Positions 1 through 9,242 of a stretch of 39,308 nt of DNA are shown here, in pieces. Made by a program: the position numbers and the translations under genes. Origin of the DNA: Pelagibacteraceae bacterium (GTDB taxonomy: Bacteria; Pseudomonadota; Alphaproteobacteria; Pelagibacterales; Pelagibacteraceae). The notes beneath the pieces are model-generated. The model had not been told where the DNA came from and ran no database searches. It saw only the letters and a program-made list of their open reading frames with translations. Location of the stretch: contig VTPL01000003.1 in the NCBI GenBank assembly GCA_008638165.1, positions 1-39,308 on the forward strand, in the 5' to 3' direction. The stretch's first letter is position 1. The number at the start of each line of letters is the position of its first letter.

Positions 1-564
1 CAAAATTGCAATTATAGGTATTCCTAATTTTACAGACTCTTGGATTGCAAGAGACTCGTAATTAGTATCAATTATAAATACTAAGTCAGGAACTTTTTTC
101 ATTTCAGCAATACCACCTAAAGATCTTTGTAATTTATCTTTTTTAACACTCATTTTTAAAAGTTCTTTTTTTGTAAAACCTCTATTTTCTGCAACAAGAT
201 CTATTTCTAATTTTTTCAATTTTTTGATAGAATTCGAAATTGTTCCCCAGTTTGTTAACATTCCACCTAACCATCTATAATTTACAAAATATTGGTCAGT
301 TTCTTTTGCAACTTCAGCTATAGCTTCTGAGGCTTGTTTTTTAGTTGATACAAAAAGAATTTTTCCATTATTTGAAATAGTTTCATATACTTTTTGAAGA
401 GCAACTTTAGTTAATTCTAATGTTTGAGTTAAATCAATTATATGAATTGAATCTCTTTTACCAAAAATGTATTTTTTCATTTTCGGATTCCATCTCAAAG
501 TTTTGTGTCCTAAGTGAACACCTGCTTCTAGTAATTGTTGAATTGTAACGTTAGGTATTTTCAT
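1..564 (-). CDS. rpsB: 30S ribosomal protein S2 (3' part missing)
   Basis: The minus-strand reading frame starts at an ATG at 564-562 and runs off the window at base 1, so only the N-terminal 188 or so residues are present. It begins [20 protein letters not shown] and contains [28 protein letters not shown] and [18 protein letters not shown], all typical of bacterial S2. S2 is a small-subunit protein that joins the 30S particle late. The gene is separated from upstream dnaE by 129 bp carrying a structured leader, which suggests its own promoter and autoregulation. The family partner tsf (EF-Ts) usually follows but would lie outside the window. Identification is secure. Confidence 0.96.
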   Translation of the reverse strand, partial: MKIPNVTIQQLLEAGVHLGHKTLRWNPKMKKYIFGKRDSIHIIDLTQTLELTKVALQKVYETISNNGKILFVSTKKQASEAIAEVAKETDQYFVNYRWLGGMLTNWGTISNSIKKLKKLEIDLVAENRGFTKKELLKMSVKKDKLQRSLGGIAEMKKVPDLVFIIDTNYESLAIQESVKLGIPIIAIL

Positions 565-650
565 ATTTATTCCCGGTTAAGCCACCATAGTAATTTCCAT
601 TTAAGGACCGGAGGTATAAAACCAAATACTATGTGCGTATTAGTTAATTT
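565..650 (-). ncRNA. Ribosomal protein S2 (rpsB) mRNA leader with pseudoknot
   Basis: The spacer upstream of rpsB folds on the minus strand. CACATAGTATTT (635-624) pairs with AAATTACTATGGTG (596-583), giving a 3+6+3 bp helix with single-base bulges. The loop between the arms contains CCGGT (611-607), which can pair with ACCGG (577-573) just downstream of the helix and about 10 nt before the start codon. That is a pseudoknot next to the ribosome entry site. An S2 leader preceding rpsB is a known class of cis-regulatory RNA in SAR11; matching this region to that class is my inference from position and fold. Such leaders are thought to bind S2 or the small-subunit assembly state and lower rpsB translation. 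The 5' boundary is approximate. Confidence 0.75.
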
Positions 651-657
651 AGTGGGT

Positions 658-686
658 TATTTACAAATAATTTTGACTTAAAACAA
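658..686 (-). promoter_or_regulatory. Candidate sigma-70 promoter for rpsB
   Basis: On the minus strand, TTGTTT (686-681), a 17-bp spacer and TAAATA (663-658) resemble -35 and -10 boxes. They lie between the dnaE stop codon and the start of the leader helix, so transcription would begin near 651. The match is only moderate in an AT-rich background. Confidence 0.4.
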
Positions 687-693
687 GAGAAAA

Positions 694-3600
694 TTAGTGA
701 ATATTAAGGCTTATATCCTTATTTCTTAAGATATTAATTGTTTTTCTATCAAAATTTCTTGATGTTTTAAGCTTAAAAACACTAGTGGTTGAATTTTCAA
801 AAATAGAAATATTTACAACTGTATCACCCTTTTCATCTAAAAAATTTTGTATTTCTTTAAGCTGTGATTTAGATGATAAATTTAAAGTAATTTCACTAAT
901 TGAACTATTAAATAGATCTTTTAATGAGGCAATTTTTCTAACGTTAATTCTTTTTGTTTTATCTTCATCAGATGAAATGGTTTTTGTTAAAGTTAAAATT
1001 AATGAAGATCCTTCTTTTAAACTATCCCTGTTTAATTCCAAAACATCGGAAAAAATAAAGAGTTCAAAAACACTAGTTAAATCTGTTAGTTTTAATACAG
1101 CGTAGGAATTTCCTTTAGCAGTTTTTCGTTCAGTAACTTTTAATAGAGTTGCTGCTATATTATTTTCTTTAATATCATCGTCATCAAAGAAATTTTGATA
1201 ATTTATAATCTTATAGTCATCGAAAATCTCTTTAAATTGATTTAGTGGATGATCGGAAATAAAAAAACCTACTGCCTCAAATTCTTTAGACAATCTTTCT
1301 TCAAATTCCCAATCTTTAGTATTTTCAATTATATCGTTTTCAGCTTCATTATTATCACCAAATAAATCAATTTGATTAGCTACTTTATTATCAAAATCAT
1401 TTTTAGATTTTGTAATTATGTTTGGAATAGAATTAAATATTGATTGTCTATTATTATTTAAATTATCAAAAGCACCGGCCTTAACTAAACCTTCAAGCTG
1501 AAGTTTATTAATATCTTTAGGGTCTACTCTTTTGATGAAATCATTAATAGATTTAAAATTTCCATTTTTTATTCTTTCTTTTACGATGTTGGATATTGCT
1601 TCAGAACCAACTGCTTTTATGCCTCCTAGCGCATAATAGAATTTATCATTTTCAGTTCTAAAATCAGCAAAACATTCGTTAATATCGGGCCTAATTACTT
1701 CGACATTTAATCTTTTTAGCTCTTCATAAAATTCACTTAGTTTATTTTGATTAGAAATATCCATTGTCATTGATGCAGCTATAAACTCTTTAGGGTAATA
1801 GGTTTTCAAATATGCAGTTTGATATGAAATTATTGCATAAGCTGCTGCATGACTTTTATTAAAACCATATTCTGCGAACGGTTCTATTTTTAAAAAAATT
1901 CCTGCTGCAACGTCTTTACTTATTCCGTTATTAACTGCACCTGCAATAAAATTCTGTTTTTGTTTCTCTAACTCTGCCCTTTTCTTTTTTCCCATAGCTC
2001 TTCTTAGAATATCTGCTTGACCAGCAGTAAAACCAGATAATTTTTGAGCAATTTGCATGACTTGCTCTTGATAGATTATTACTCCATAAGTTGGCTTTAA
2101 AATATCTTCTAATAATGGATGCAAATAATCAGGTGTTTTTCTGCCATGCTTACAATCATTATATATTGGAATATTGCTCATTGGTCCTGGTCGATATAAA
2201 GCAACTAAAGCAATAATATCTTCAATGTGATTAGGCTTCATATGAATTAAAGCATCTCTCATACCAGCACTTTCAATTTGAAATAAACCAACTGTTTTTC
2301 CAGAGGACATTAATTCAAAAACTTTTTGATCCTCAAAGCTAATATCTTCAATATTAAAATCTTTGTGTTTTTTTTGAATTAATTTTTGAGTGTTATTAAT
2401 AACTGTTAATGTTTTTAATCCTAAAAAATCAAATTTAACTAAACCAGCATTTTCAGCTGAATACATATCGAATTGTGTTGATGGTAATAATAAATCTGCT
2501 GTTGAGTCTTTGTATAGAGGGACAATTTCAGTTAATTTTTTATCTGCAATAACAACACCTGCAGCGTGTGTAGCTACATTTCTATTTAGGCCCTCTAATT
2601 TTAGAGAAAGATCGGTTAATTTTTTTACTCTTTGATCCTCATTAATTAATTTTTGAAGTCTTGGTTCACCTGCGATACATTCTGATAATGTTTGGGGTCT
2701 TGATGGATCAAATGGTATCATTTTAGAAATACTATCAACAAAACCATAGGCAAGCCCTAATACTCTTCCAACATCTCTAATAACCATTCTAGCTTTCAAT
2801 TTACCAAATGTAATTATGTGAGCTACACTGTCTTTATATTTTTTAGTTAAGTACTCAAAAACTAAATCTCTTTTTTCCTCACAAAAATCGATATCAAAGT
2901 CAGGCATTGAAATTCTATCAGGATTAAGAAATCTTTCAAAAATAAGATTGTATTTAATTGGATCAACATCGGTGATTGACAAACACCAAGCAACAAGTGA
3001 TCCTGCACCAGATCCTCTTCCAGGTCCAACTGGAATATCATTATTTTTTGCCCATTTAATATAATCAGAGACAATTAGAAAATAACTGGAATAATCCATC
3101 TTAATAATGATCTCTAATTCATGATCCAATCTATCTTTATAAATTAAAAATTTATCATTATTTTCTAAATCTTTTTCTTTAAGGTCAAAAAATTTATTAA
3201 ATTTTTCTTTGAGACCATCTAAAGAATTTTTTTTAATTATATCGCTTGCATTACCTTCATCTGATGAACTGATATTTGGTAAAATTGGTTTTGAAAAAAG
3301 TGGCCTAAAACTTGATCTATAAGGAAAATTATAATTGTTCTCTAGTGCTTCAGGTAGATCAGAAAATAAATCTGACATTTCACTATCATTTTTTAAATAA
3401 TGATTTGGGCTATATTTAATTCTATTCTTTTCATTAACATAAGTTTTGTTACCAATGCAAATAAGCGCATCATGAGCTTCGTGCATATCTTTTGTTAAAT
3501 AAAACACCTCATTTGTTGCAATAATTGGAATTTCTAATTTTTTTGATTGATCAAGATTAAATTTCTCAAATTCAATTTCATTAGGATCTTCATGTCTTTG

Positions 3601-4113
3601 AATTTCTAAATAAAACCTATCACCAAGTACTGCATTTAATTTCTTATAAAGGTTAATTATTTCATCAAATTTAGCTTTATCAAATAATTTGCCAAATAAC
3701 CCAAATATAGTTCCTGAAAAGACTGAAATTCCATTAGTATCTAATTTTAATAAATCGTTAATATCTAAATGTGGATCTGAAAGATCATCATTTTCCAAGT
3801 AAGAACGAGATGATAACTCTATAATCTTTTTATATCCCTCAAAATCTAGAGCAAATAATGGAAGTAAACCTACTGTATCATTAAATTTAAAATTTATTTG
3901 TGTTCCAATAATTGGTTGAGTTCCAACTTTTGATAATTTGTCAGAAAATTCGACTGCTCCACAAAGATTGGATGTATCACACATCCCCAATGCACTTATT
4001 TTGAGTTCTTTGGCATTATCTTTTAATTCATCAATTTTAATAGCTCCTTCACAAATTGAATACTGAGTATGAATTTTTAGATGATTAAATTTTTTATGAT
4101 TAGATTCTGGCAT
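694..4113 (-). CDS. dnaE: DNA polymerase III alpha subunit
   Basis: This 1139-aa protein is the catalytic subunit of the replicative DNA polymerase. The order is an N-terminal PHP domain (about 8-280), the C-family polymerase core with GPGRGSGAGS at 363-372 and MPDFDIDF at 403-410 (catalytic Asp405 and Asp407 by homology with E. coli), a helix-hairpin-helix region (SINDFIKRVDPKDINKL and after), and a C-terminal OB-fold with the tail region that binds partners. The length fits DnaE1. The PHP metal site looks degenerate: HLKIHTQYS keeps only part of the His cluster, and CDTSN replaces the TDHGN motif of exonuclease-active forms. Proofreading therefore probably depends on a separate DnaQ. The start overlaps the end of lolD by 14 bp, and it is the last gene of the long nuo-dnaE run. 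Confidence 0.97.
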   Translation of the reverse strand: MPESNHKKFNHLKIHTQYSICEGAIKIDELKDNAKELKISALGMCDTSNLCGAVEFSDKLSKVGTQPIIGTQINFKFNDTVGLLPLFALDFEGYKKIIELSSRSYLENDDLSDPHLDINDLLKLDTNGISVFSGTIFGLFGKLFDKAKFDEIINLYKKLNAVLGDRFYLEIQRHEDPNEIEFEKFNLDQSKKLEIPIIATNEVFYLTKDMHEAHDALICIGNKTYVNEKNRIKYSPNHYLKNDSEMSDLFSDLPEALENNYNFPYRSSFRPLFSKPILPNISSSDEGNASDIIKKNSLDGLKEKFNKFFDLKEKDLENNDKFLIYKDRLDHELEIIIKMDYSSYFLIVSDYIKWAKNNDIPVGPGRGSGAGSLVAWCLSITDVDPIKYNLIFERFLNPDRISMPDFDIDFCEEKRDLVFEYLTKKYKDSVAHIITFGKLKARMVIRDVGRVLGLAYGFVDSISKMIPFDPSRPQTLSECIAGEPRLQKLINEDQRVKKLTDLSLKLEGLNRNVATHAAGVVIADKKLTEIVPLYKDSTADLLLPSTQFDMYSAENAGLVKFDFLGLKTLTVINNTQKLIQKKHKDFNIEDISFEDQKVFELMSSGKTVGLFQIESAGMRDALIHMKPNHIEDIIALVALYRPGPMSNIPIYNDCKHGRKTPDYLHPLLEDILKPTYGVIIYQEQVMQIAQKLSGFTAGQADILRRAMGKKKRAELEKQKQNFIAGAVNNGISKDVAAGIFLKIEPFAEYGFNKSHAAAYAIISYQTAYLKTYYPKEFIAASMTMDISNQNKLSEFYEELKRLNVEVIRPDINECFADFRTENDKFYYALGGIKAVGSEAISNIVKERIKNGNFKSINDFIKRVDPKDINKLQLEGLVKAGAFDNLNNNRQSIFNSIPNIITKSKNDFDNKVANQIDLFGDNNEAENDIIENTKDWEFEERLSKEFEAVGFFISDHPLNQFKEIFDDYKIINYQNFFDDDDIKENNIAATLLKVTERKTAKGNSYAVLKLTDLTSVFELFIFSDVLELNRDSLKEGSSLILTLTKTISSDEDKTKRINVRKIASLKDLFNSSISEITLNLSSKSQLKEIQNFLDEKGDTVVNISIFENSTTSVFKLKTSRNFDRKTINILRNKDISLNIH

Positions 4114-4783
4114 TAATTGACTTTAACCTACCATCAACCATTTCCAACAAGCAATCTGACTTATTTGCAAGAAATCTATTATGAGTTGCAAATAATATTA
4201 ATCTATTAGGAGTAATTTGTTTTTTTAATAAGTCAAAAATTTCATCTGCATTTTTTTTATCTAAACTACCAGTTGGTTCATCAGCTAGTATAATATTTGG
4301 TTCATTTACTAAAGCTCTTGAAATTGAAACTCTCTGTTTTTCACCACCTGACAACTCATTTGGATAATGATCAATTCTATTAGCAAGACCCACCTGCTTT
4401 AAAATATTTCTTGCCTTATGATTTGAAAGATTTTTATCTAGTCCTGAGGCTAAACAAGCAAGGTAAACATTTTCTAAAGCAGTAAAGTCAGTTAATAAAT
4501 TATCCTGTTGATAAATTATCCCAATATTATTTGCTCTAAAAATATCATTATTTTCATTGTTATTAAAATCTATCGTTTTGTTTAGGAATTTAATTGATCC
4601 ACTTGTTGGTTTGTCAATTAATGAAATTAAATTGAGTAATGTTGATTTTCCAGATCCAGATGGACCCATTATAGAATAAATTTTACCTAATTGAAATTTG
4701 AAGTTTACTTTTTTTAAAACATTAATATTTTTTTTATCAAAAAATGTTTTGGATAAATTTTTTAATTCAATAGCGTTATTCAT
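4100..4783 (-). CDS. lolD: Lipoprotein-releasing system ATP-binding protein LolD
   Basis: This 227-aa ABC-transporter ATPase has Walker A GPSGSGKST (40-48), a Q-loop YQQDN (91-95), the signature LSGGEKQRV (144-152), Walker B IILADEPTGSLD (164-175) and an H-loop in FATHN. It belongs to the MacB/LolD subgroup. With the adjacent permease it would power extraction of outer-membrane lipoproteins from the inner membrane to the LolA carrier. It overlaps the permease gene by 8 bp (ATGAATAA) and dnaE by 14 bp, indicating translational coupling. LolD rather than FtsE or MacB is chosen because of the adjacent LolC/E-type permease and the conserved alphaproteobacterial order proS-lolC-lolD-dnaE. Confidence 0.93.
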   Translation of the reverse strand: MNNAIELKNLSKTFFDKKNINVLKKVNFKFQLGKIYSIMGPSGSGKSTLLNLISLIDKPTSGSIKFLNKTIDFNNNENNDIFRANNIGIIYQQDNLLTDFTALENVYLACLASGLDKNLSNHKARNILKQVGLANRIDHYPNELSGGEKQRVSISRALVNEPNIILADEPTGSLDKKNADEIFDLLKKQITPNRLILFATHNRFLANKSDCLLEMVDGRLKSINARI

Positions 4784-6005
4784 ACTTTAAAGATTTAACT
4801 GGATCAAGTTTTGCTGCTTTAACTGCGGGAAAAATTGAAACTAAAATTGTTATAAAAATTGAGCATATTGAAATTAAAAAAATTGAGTTAAAATTAATTT
4901 CTGATGGCATTGTACTTAAAAAGTAAATTTCTTCTGGAAATAAGGTTAAATCAAAAGTTTCACTCAAAAATACTCTTAAATTTTCAACGTAATATGAAAA
5001 AGTTATCCCTATAACAATTCCAAAAAAGGTAGCTGTTGATCCAATAATTACCCCAACTAAAAAGAAAATTTTAATAATAGATTTATTTAAAACTCCTATT
5101 GATTTTAATATAGCAATATCTCTTGTTTTATTTTTAACTAAAATTGTAAGTCCAGAAATAATATTGAATGCAGCAACAATTATAATTAGTGATAGTATGA
5201 TAAACATTACATTTCTCTCAACTTTTAAAGCAGAAAATAAAGATCTATTCATATCTGCCCAAGTAAAAACTAAATCATTAGGGTAATTTTTTTGAATAAG
5301 ATTTTTTTGTTGTTCTATATTTTTTGGATCTTTTAGATAAATTTCTAAGTTACGTTCGTCTGTAGAAAGATTGGAAAATTCTTCAAGAGTATTAAGATTT
5401 AAGAAAATAACGTTATTGTCAAATTCGGCTAAACCACTCTCAAATATTGACGTAATGATAAATGTTTTTTGTTTGGGCAAATTTCCAATTATGGTTTCAA
5501 CACCAGATGATGACATTAAAGTGATATTATCACCTATATTTAAATCAAGATTAAAACTTAATTCTCTTCCAATTGAAATTGAGTTTTTTTCAATTTTTTT
5601 ATTTTGTCCTAAAAAATTTTTATTATTGATTAATTCTAATTTAGAAAAATCTTCTTCAAGATAACCTCTTAAAAGAACTCCTTTTGAATTTTGATCTCTA
5701 ATTATAATTGCTTCACTTGAATTACTTAAAACTAAATTCTCAGATATTGTTTTTAAAACTTTATCATAATTTTTATATTCAATTGGATTATTGTACGGTT
5801 TAACAGTAACGTGAGGATTAAATCCCACAATCTTATTTATTAATTCAGTTCTAAAACCATTCATCACAGACATTACAATAATAAGAACTGCAACACCTAA
5901 ACTAATTCCAATAAATGAGAAAATTGAGATAACATTTAAAAAACCATCTTTTTTTCTGGCTTTTAAAAATCTAAAAGTAACTTCTTTTTCAAGAGTAGAA
6001 ATCAA
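4776..6005 (-). CDS. lolC: Lipoprotein-releasing system permease LolC/LolE
   Basis: This 409-aa membrane protein has the LolC/E plan. A first membrane segment at about 20-50 contains the family sequence GISLGVAVLIIVMSVMNGF, then comes a periplasmic domain of about 210 residues, then three C-terminal membrane segments ending in FPAVKAAKLDPVKSLKYE. The N-terminus (FRFLKARKKDGF) aligns with the usual start region, so translation probably begins at the TTG at 6005-6003. No in-frame ATG exists upstream before a stop, and the next internal Met lies inside the first membrane helix. The TTG overlaps the TGA of proS. Only one permease gene is adjacent, so the complex may use a homodimer, as in alphaproteobacteria with a single LolC/E-type gene. 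Confidence 0.92.
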   Translation of the reverse strand: MISTLEKEVTFRFLKARKKDGFLNVISIFSFIGISLGVAVLIIVMSVMNGFRTELINKIVGFNPHVTVKPYNNPIEYKNYDKVLKTISENLVLSNSSEAIIIRDQNSKGVLLRGYLEEDFSKLELINNKNFLGQNKKIEKNSISIGRELSFNLDLNIGDNITLMSSSGVETIIGNLPKQKTFIITSIFESGLAEFDNNVIFLNLNTLEEFSNLSTDERNLEIYLKDPKNIEQQKNLIQKNYPNDLVFTWADMNRSLFSALKVERNVMFIILSLIIIVAAFNIISGLTILVKNKTRDIAILKSIGVLNKSIIKIFFLVGVIIGSTATFFGIVIGITFSYYVENLRVFLSETFDLTLFPEEIYFLSTMPSEINFNSIFLISICSIFITILVSIFPAVKAAKLDPVKSLKYE

Positions 6006-7336
6006 TTTTTTTCTTTTTGTTCTTTGATAATTTTAATAGCTTGCTCTAGTTTAATTTTTTTAGACTCTTGATCTATTTCTTTAAATTCTACTAAATTATC
6101 ATCAGTTTGTTTTCCAATGATTATTTGAAAAGGTGAGCCTATTAAATTCATTTTTTTTATTTTTGATGAAAAATTTTCATCTGTATCATCAATAATTGAG
6201 TCAATATTATTGCTCATAAGTTCATTCTGAATTTTTTTTGCTTTTTCTAGAGCACTTTGATCATTTTTATTAATCATAGGAATTATAGAGACTTCATAAG
6301 GAGCAACAGAAATTGGCCATTTCATGATTTCATTTTTTTCATCATATTTTGCTTCTATAATTGCACCAACTAACCTTGATACACCAATTCCATAAGAGCC
6401 CATTTTTACAAAATCTTTTTTTCCACCAGGTAAGTCAACCGATGCACCCATTGGTTTTGAATATTTATCTCCAAAATAAAATATGTGTCCCACCTCAATA
6501 CCTTTGGTTATTAATCTATTTTCATGTGAAACTTTTTCTTCAAATTCTTTTTCATTAAACTTTTCATCTGTAACTGCATAAAATTTTTCATATTTTTTTC
6601 TTAAATTATCCAATGACTCTTTTTCAACATTGGTTCCATCACTAGTTAATTCAAAAATTCTTTTGTCGGTAAAAATTTTACTTTCGCCAGTATCTGCTAA
6701 GATAATAAATTCGTGAGAAAGATTTCCACCAATTGGACCTGTATCCGCAGCCATTGGAATTGCTGTTAAATCTAATCTCTTAAATGTTCTTAAATATGAA
6801 AGAAAAAATTTATTATAAGAAAACAAGGCATCTTCATCAGAGATATCGAATGAATAAGCATCTTTCATGTAAAATTCTCGACATCTCATAATCCCAAATC
6901 TTGGTCTAACTTCATCTCTAAATTTCCATTGAATATGATAAAGTAATTGGGGTAAAGACTTATAAGATTTAACCGAAGCTCTAAAAATATCCGTTATTAA
7001 CTCTTCATTTGTAGGCCCATAAAGCATCTCTCTATTTTGACGATCTTTAATACGAAGCATTTCTTCTCCGTAATCTTCATAACGGCCACTCTCTTTCCAA
7101 ATTTCACTAGATTGAATAGTTGGCATTAACATTTCTTGAACTCCAATACGATTCTGCTCTTCCCTCACAATCTGTTCAATTTTTTTCATAACTTTATATC
7201 CAAGTGGTAGCCATGAATATATACCTGCAGAAGATTGTTTAATCATTCCAACTCTGAGCATAAGTTGGTGCGATTTTATTTTTGCCTCTGAAGGATTATT
7301 TTTTAATATTGGAATGAATGATTTTGATAAAAACAT
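6002..7336 (-). CDS. proS: Proline--tRNA ligase (short alphaproteobacterial type)
   Basis: This 444-aa class II aminoacyl-tRNA synthetase charges tRNA-Pro in the cytoplasm. Visible elements are TNEE (109-112), motif 2 FRDEVRPRFGIMRCREFYMK (139-158), the GIEVGHIFYFG strand (279-289), motif 3 GSYGIGVSRLVGA (313-325), and an anticodon-binding domain from about 340 with VAPYEVSIIPM. It is about 130 residues shorter than the E. coli enzyme because the editing (INS) domain between motifs 2 and 3 is missing. This is the usual form in alphaproteobacteria, where mischarged Ala-tRNA-Pro is cleared by a free-standing deacylase. It directly abuts the DUF1467 gene and overlaps lolC. Confidence 0.97.
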   Translation of the reverse strand: MFLSKSFIPILKNNPSEAKIKSHQLMLRVGMIKQSSAGIYSWLPLGYKVMKKIEQIVREEQNRIGVQEMLMPTIQSSEIWKESGRYEDYGEEMLRIKDRQNREMLYGPTNEELITDIFRASVKSYKSLPQLLYHIQWKFRDEVRPRFGIMRCREFYMKDAYSFDISDEDALFSYNKFFLSYLRTFKRLDLTAIPMAADTGPIGGNLSHEFIILADTGESKIFTDKRIFELTSDGTNVEKESLDNLRKKYEKFYAVTDEKFNEKEFEEKVSHENRLITKGIEVGHIFYFGDKYSKPMGASVDLPGGKKDFVKMGSYGIGVSRLVGAIIEAKYDEKNEIMKWPISVAPYEVSIIPMINKNDQSALEKAKKIQNELMSNNIDSIIDDTDENFSSKIKKMNLIGSPFQIIIGKQTDDNLVEFKEIDQESKKIKLEQAIKIIKEQKEKN

Positions 7337-7582
7337 TTAGATAATTATATTTCTTAAATTTAAGTATTCAAATTTCATTAATAAATAAATAATAATAAAA
7401 ATAATAGTAGTTATTCCTGTGCAATAAATAAATTTTTTTAACATTTTGGGATTTTCTGGAGAGCCTGGGTCCTCGCCTTCAATTTTAACAGGTTTTTGTC
7501 GATTTACATCAATTGGAAGAATAGCAAAAAAAACAACCCACCAAATAATTATATAGATTATTGCTAATCCAGTATAACTCAT
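7337..7582 (-). CDS. DUF1467 family small membrane protein
   Basis: This 81-aa protein has two hydrophobic segments, about 4-23 and 48-68, joined by a hydrophilic loop with NRQKPVKIEGEDPGSPENPK. The sequence matches the alphaproteobacterial DUF1467 family, including the conserved WWVVFFAILPI stretch and a basic-proline loop. No biochemical role is established for the family. It lies directly upstream of proS with no gap and one base downstream of the ribonuclease J gene. That neighbourhood is conserved in alphaproteobacteria, so it is certainly a real gene and probably co-translated. Confidence 0.9.
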   Translation of the reverse strand: MSYTGLAIIYIIIWWVVFFAILPIDVNRQKPVKIEGEDPGSPENPKMLKKFIYCTGITTIIFIIIYLLMKFEYLNLRNIII

Positions 7583-7583
7583 T

Positions 7584-9242
7584 TTAAATTCTAATTAAAT
7601 TAATGTTAGTAAAAGGTTTTTTTCCAGTTTTATCTTTAGAAAACTTACGACAGCAAACCTTTAAGGCATCTATTAAATTATATTCTTGTTGTTTGCTTCC
7701 TATTTTAAATGTTCTAACAGTTTTTTCGATTTCATCTTCGATACCATAAATAAATTCATCTTTATCATCAACTGGTAGGCCCCTAAAACTTAAAATAGGA
7801 TTATTGTGAATATTTCCTTTTGGAGTTACAAGAATTGTAACTTCCAAATAACCGTTTGCACTTAAATTTTTTCTATCCTTGATTGATTGAGCATCTTCAT
7901 CAACACTTACATTGCCATCTAGATATAATCTGCCACTTGGTGCTTTATCGTAAACTTCTGGTTTTTCACCTGGATACAATCTAACAATATCACCATTTTC
8001 TACTTGTACTGGATTAGGAACTTGCATCTCTTTTGCAAAATTGATGTGTTCGATCATGTGTCTATGTTCACCATGTACAGGTATTACACATTTAGGTCTT
8101 ACCCATTGATACATATCTTTTAAATCTTCTCTATTTGGGTGGCCTGATACATGGATAAATTCAGTTTCCTCTGAAATCACTTCTATGCCATCTCTTACTA
8201 ATTGATTATGTAATTTGTATAATTTTTTTTCATTTCCTGGAATAATTTTTGAGGAAAAAATTACAGCATCACCTTTTTCTATGAAAACATCTGGATGTGT
8301 ATAACTAGATATTCTCATCATTGCACCCATAGGCTCACCTTGACTTCCAGTACATAGGTATACAATTTTTTCTCTTGAAAATTTCTTGGCTTCTCTTGGG
8401 TCAATTGGCTCGATAGTATCTTTTAAATAACCACACTGTCTAGCAGCTTTATAAATTCTATGCATTGATCTTCCAACAAGTGAAATTTGTCTTCCTGTTT
8501 TTTCTGCACAATAAAAAACTGTCGCCATTCTAGCTACATTTGATGCAAAAGATGTTACAATTATTCTTTTGTTAAGTCTGCTCATTACATTTAAAAGATT
8601 TTTTCTTACATCAGACTCTGAGCCAGATCTTCCTGCACTAAAAACATTAGTTGAATCACAAATCATAGCGAGAACACCTTCGTCGCCTATTTCTTTGAGT
8701 CTTTTAGAGTTAATGTCTTCACCAATTAATGGATTAGCGTCAACCTTCCAATCTCCTGTATGCAAAATAACTCCTGCAGGGGTTTGAATTCTAAGGCCGT
8801 TGGGCTCCAAGATAGAATGAGTTAAAGTAATATATTCAACATCAAAAGGATCAAGTTTCACTTTTCCATTCAATTGAACAATTTTAAGATCATTTGTAAT
8901 ATCTATATGTTTTTCCTTAAATTTTTCTCTAATTAAAACTGCTGTGAAAGGAGTAGCAAAAATTTTACATTTTAGTTTTGGCCATAAATGAGCAATGGCT
9001 CCTATATGATCTTCATGAGCATGTGTTAAAATTATACCTAGTAGGTTATCTTTTCTCTCAACTATAAAACCAGGGTCAGGATATATTAAATCTACACCAG
9101 GTATACTATCATCAGCAAAAGTTACGCCAATATCAACCATAATCCATTTATGATCTCCTGGTTGACCATAACCAAATAAATTCATATTCATCCCAATTTC
9201 ACCAGACCCACCTAATGGGCAAAAAAGTAATTCGTCTTTCAT
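7584..9242 (-). CDS. rnj: Ribonuclease J
   Basis: This 552-aa metallo-beta-lactamase/beta-CASP nuclease is involved in 5'-to-3' exonucleolytic and endonucleolytic RNA processing and decay. The zinc motif THAHEDHIGA is at 73-82, with further ligands expected at HTGDWK and in VHGEH. The beta-CASP motifs CDSTN, the SSKIIPGNE region and VSGHPNRED are present. The C-terminal domain ends in a DUF-like dimerisation segment. The length is typical of RNase J. Alphaproteobacteria commonly carry one RNase J copy next to coaX and DUF1467-proS, as here. The ATG at 9242 overlaps the coaX stop by one base. Confidence 0.96.
   Translation of the reverse strand: MKDELLFCPLGGSGEIGMNMNLFGYGQPGDHKWIMVDIGVTFADDSIPGVDLIYPDPGFIVERKDNLLGIILTHAHEDHIGAIAHLWPKLKCKIFATPFTAVLIREKFKEKHIDITNDLKIVQLNGKVKLDPFDVEYITLTHSILEPNGLRIQTPAGVILHTGDWKVDANPLIGEDINSKRLKEIGDEGVLAMICDSTNVFSAGRSGSESDVRKNLLNVMSRLNKRIIVTSFASNVARMATVFYCAEKTGRQISLVGRSMHRIYKAARQCGYLKDTIEPIDPREAKKFSREKIVYLCTGSQGEPMGAMMRISSYTHPDVFIEKGDAVIFSSKIIPGNEKKLYKLHNQLVRDGIEVISEETEFIHVSGHPNREDLKDMYQWVRPKCVIPVHGEHRHMIEHINFAKEMQVPNPVQVENGDIVRLYPGEKPEVYDKAPSGRLYLDGNVSVDEDAQSIKDRKNLSANGYLEVTILVTPKGNIHNNPILSFRGLPVDDKDEFIYGIEDEIEKTVRTFKIGSKQQEYNLIDALKVCCRKFSKDKTGKKPFTNINLIRI

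Noticed and set aside
785-1105. 106-codon plus-strand ORF opposite the dnaE 3' end
   Set aside because: It is a mirror of the dnaE C-terminal domain with Ser/Phe-rich low-complexity translation and no independent support.
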